From the IMG/VR virus record IMGVR_UViG_3300025520_000136, positions 1-37,858 of that record: a stretch of 37,858 bases of DNA; one strand, written 5' to 3'. This document shows, in pieces, positions 37,100 to 37,858 of this stretch. The stretch is from a virus. The number at the start of each line of letters is the position of its first letter. The stretch's first letter is position 1. The notes under the pieces were generated by a model, which was not told where the DNA came from, did not search any database, and was given only the letters and a program-made list of their open reading frames with translations. The position numbers were made by a program, and so were the translations under genes.

Positions 37100-37858
37100 A
37101 TGAACGGGTTGGAACAGGACCGCCGCCTTCTGCAGGCGCTCTGCGAATTCGCCGGGCTCGCGCCATCGCGATTGGCGGTTGAGGCCGGTCTTGCCGCGAC
37201 CACCATCTTGCGGCCGTTCAACGGCACCGCCACGACCAGGTTGAGTGCGCCGACGATTGACAAGTTGCGCGACCGGTTTCCGGAGTTTCCGGGCTGGGCA
37301 GATTATTCGCCAGGCGCTGCCGCTCTGGGCGATGAGCGCATCGCATATCGTGGCCAGCAGCAAGGCGATGGTTCAGGCCGCCTTCTTCCAAGGGACCGGT
37401 CAAACCCGCCAGCGCCGCGCCAGCGCCCTGCCAAGCACATCGAGCTGATCGAGGTCGCACAGATCGACCTCAACTTTGGCCTCGGCGGTGCTTTCATGGA
37501 TCAGGACATCGTCGAGCATCAGGCCGAGCGCCTGACTTTCCCGGCAGCATGGTTGCGCCAGATCACGTCCAGTGCCCCCGGCGATCTTTACTGGGCGCGC
37601 GGTGTTGGCAATTCGATGGAACCGGCAATCGGCGATGGCGACGTAGTGCTGATTGACCGCTCCAAGGTCGGCTCCAGCTTTGGCGACCTTTACTGGGCTA
37701 TCGCCTATGGCCAGACCGGCATGATCAAGCGCCTCCGCCCCATGCCGGACGGCAGCGTTAAGATCCTCTCCGACAATACCAACGTCCCGCCTGAAATCGC
37801 CTACGACGGCGAGCTGCATGTATTTGGCCGGGTTGTGGCTGTGGTGAAGAGAGTCTGA
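37100..37858 (+). CDS. c: prophage repressor with S24/LexA-type C-terminal domain, 252 aa
   Basis: The only clearly plus-strand regulator. Residues about 5-65 are a helical DNA-binding domain (LAPSRLAVEAGLAATTIL). The C-terminal half is a LexA/CI-like peptidase S24 domain, with GNSMEPAIGDGD carrying Ser172 and GMIKRL carrying Lys210, the catalytic dyad. The expected self-cleavage region reads FGLGGAF with no Ala-Gly or Cys-Gly pair. It maintains lysogeny by blocking the early promoter, and the dyad suggests induction by DNA damage. Mu's own repressor is not of this type. The stop codon is the last triplet of the window, and the ribosome-binding site is weak. Confidence 0.9.
   Translation: MNGLEQDRRLLQALCEFAGLAPSRLAVEAGLAATTILRPFNGTATTRLSAPTIDKLRDRFPEFPGWADYSPGAAALGDERIAYRGQQQGDGSGRLLPRDRSNPPAPRQRPAKHIELIEVAQIDLNFGLGGAFMDQDIVEHQAERLTFPAAWLRQITSSAPGDLYWARGVGNSMEPAIGDGDVVLIDRSKVGSSFGDLYWAIAYGQTGMIKRLRPMPDGSVKILSDNTNVPPEIAYDGELHVFGRVVAVVKRV

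Noticed and set aside
1-37858. tRNA genes and attachment sites
   Set aside because: No tRNA-like sequence was noticed. The window starts and ends on stop codons, so the Mu-type terminal sequences and target duplication would be outside it.

Overview
The window is almost an entire Mu-type transposable (Mu-like) prophage, read backwards: nearly every gene lies on the minus strand, and only the repressor at the far right is clearly on the plus strand. Signature proteins are a MuA-type DDE transposase, a MuB-type AAA+ ATPase, GemA, Mor, and a Mu-type head set (gp27, gp28, gp29, F, G, I/Z, T, gp35-gp37). The DNA is GC-rich throughout, with many ATGA/TGATG start-stop overlaps and some GTG/TTG starts. 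Together with the alanine-rich tail repeats this suggests an alphaproteobacterial host, possibly a sphingomonad; that host call is inference. No tail sheath, baseplate-wedge or invertase gene is visible, while a tail-tube protein, a frameshifted chaperone pair and a 1068-residue tape measure are. The particle is therefore probably a siphovirus with a Mu-type head (B3/D3112/RcapMu-like) rather than a contractile Mu-like phage. The window begins and ends on stop codons, so the att ends are not visible.

Layout from right (phage left end) to left: LexA/S24-type repressor (37100-37858, +), an operator region (37015-37099), and a Cro/Ner-like protein. A long early operon follows (36781 to 27021) with a ParB-like protein, a small paralog of the transposase end-binding domain, an adenine methyltransferase, several unknown small proteins, transposase A, ATPase B, a tiny membrane protein, a DnaA-C-like protein, GemA and the activator Mor. 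Next come a lysis cassette (lysozyme, holin-like protein, lipoprotein; 26899-25456) and small packaging-associated genes, then terminase, portal, F, G, I/Z, decoration and capsid genes (25454-15302). The neck and tail genes run from 15286 to 2674, including a retropepsin-like protease between the big tail protein and the last tail genes.

The last operon (2506-401) sits where Mu carries com-mom. It has a clear Com zinc-ribbon homolog, a 65-residue protein, a fusion of an ABC-type ATPase with a GNAT acyltransferase, and a small formyltransferase-fold protein, all translationally chained. I read this as a DNA-hypermodification cassette in which an ATPase-GNAT replaces Mom and a formyltransferase-like protein is added. 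The ATPase-GNAT start codon sits in the loop of a potential hairpin, recalling the structure that Com opens on Mu mom mRNA.

Regulatory logic inferred from the sequence: repressor and Cro/Ner compete at the right-hand operators, early transcription leads to Mor, and Mor probably turns on late genes. A 20-bp element occurs just twice as far as I could find, upstream of the lysozyme gene and upstream of gene I, where Mu has its late promoters Plys and PI. No second Mor/C-family gene is seen, so one activator may do both jobs.
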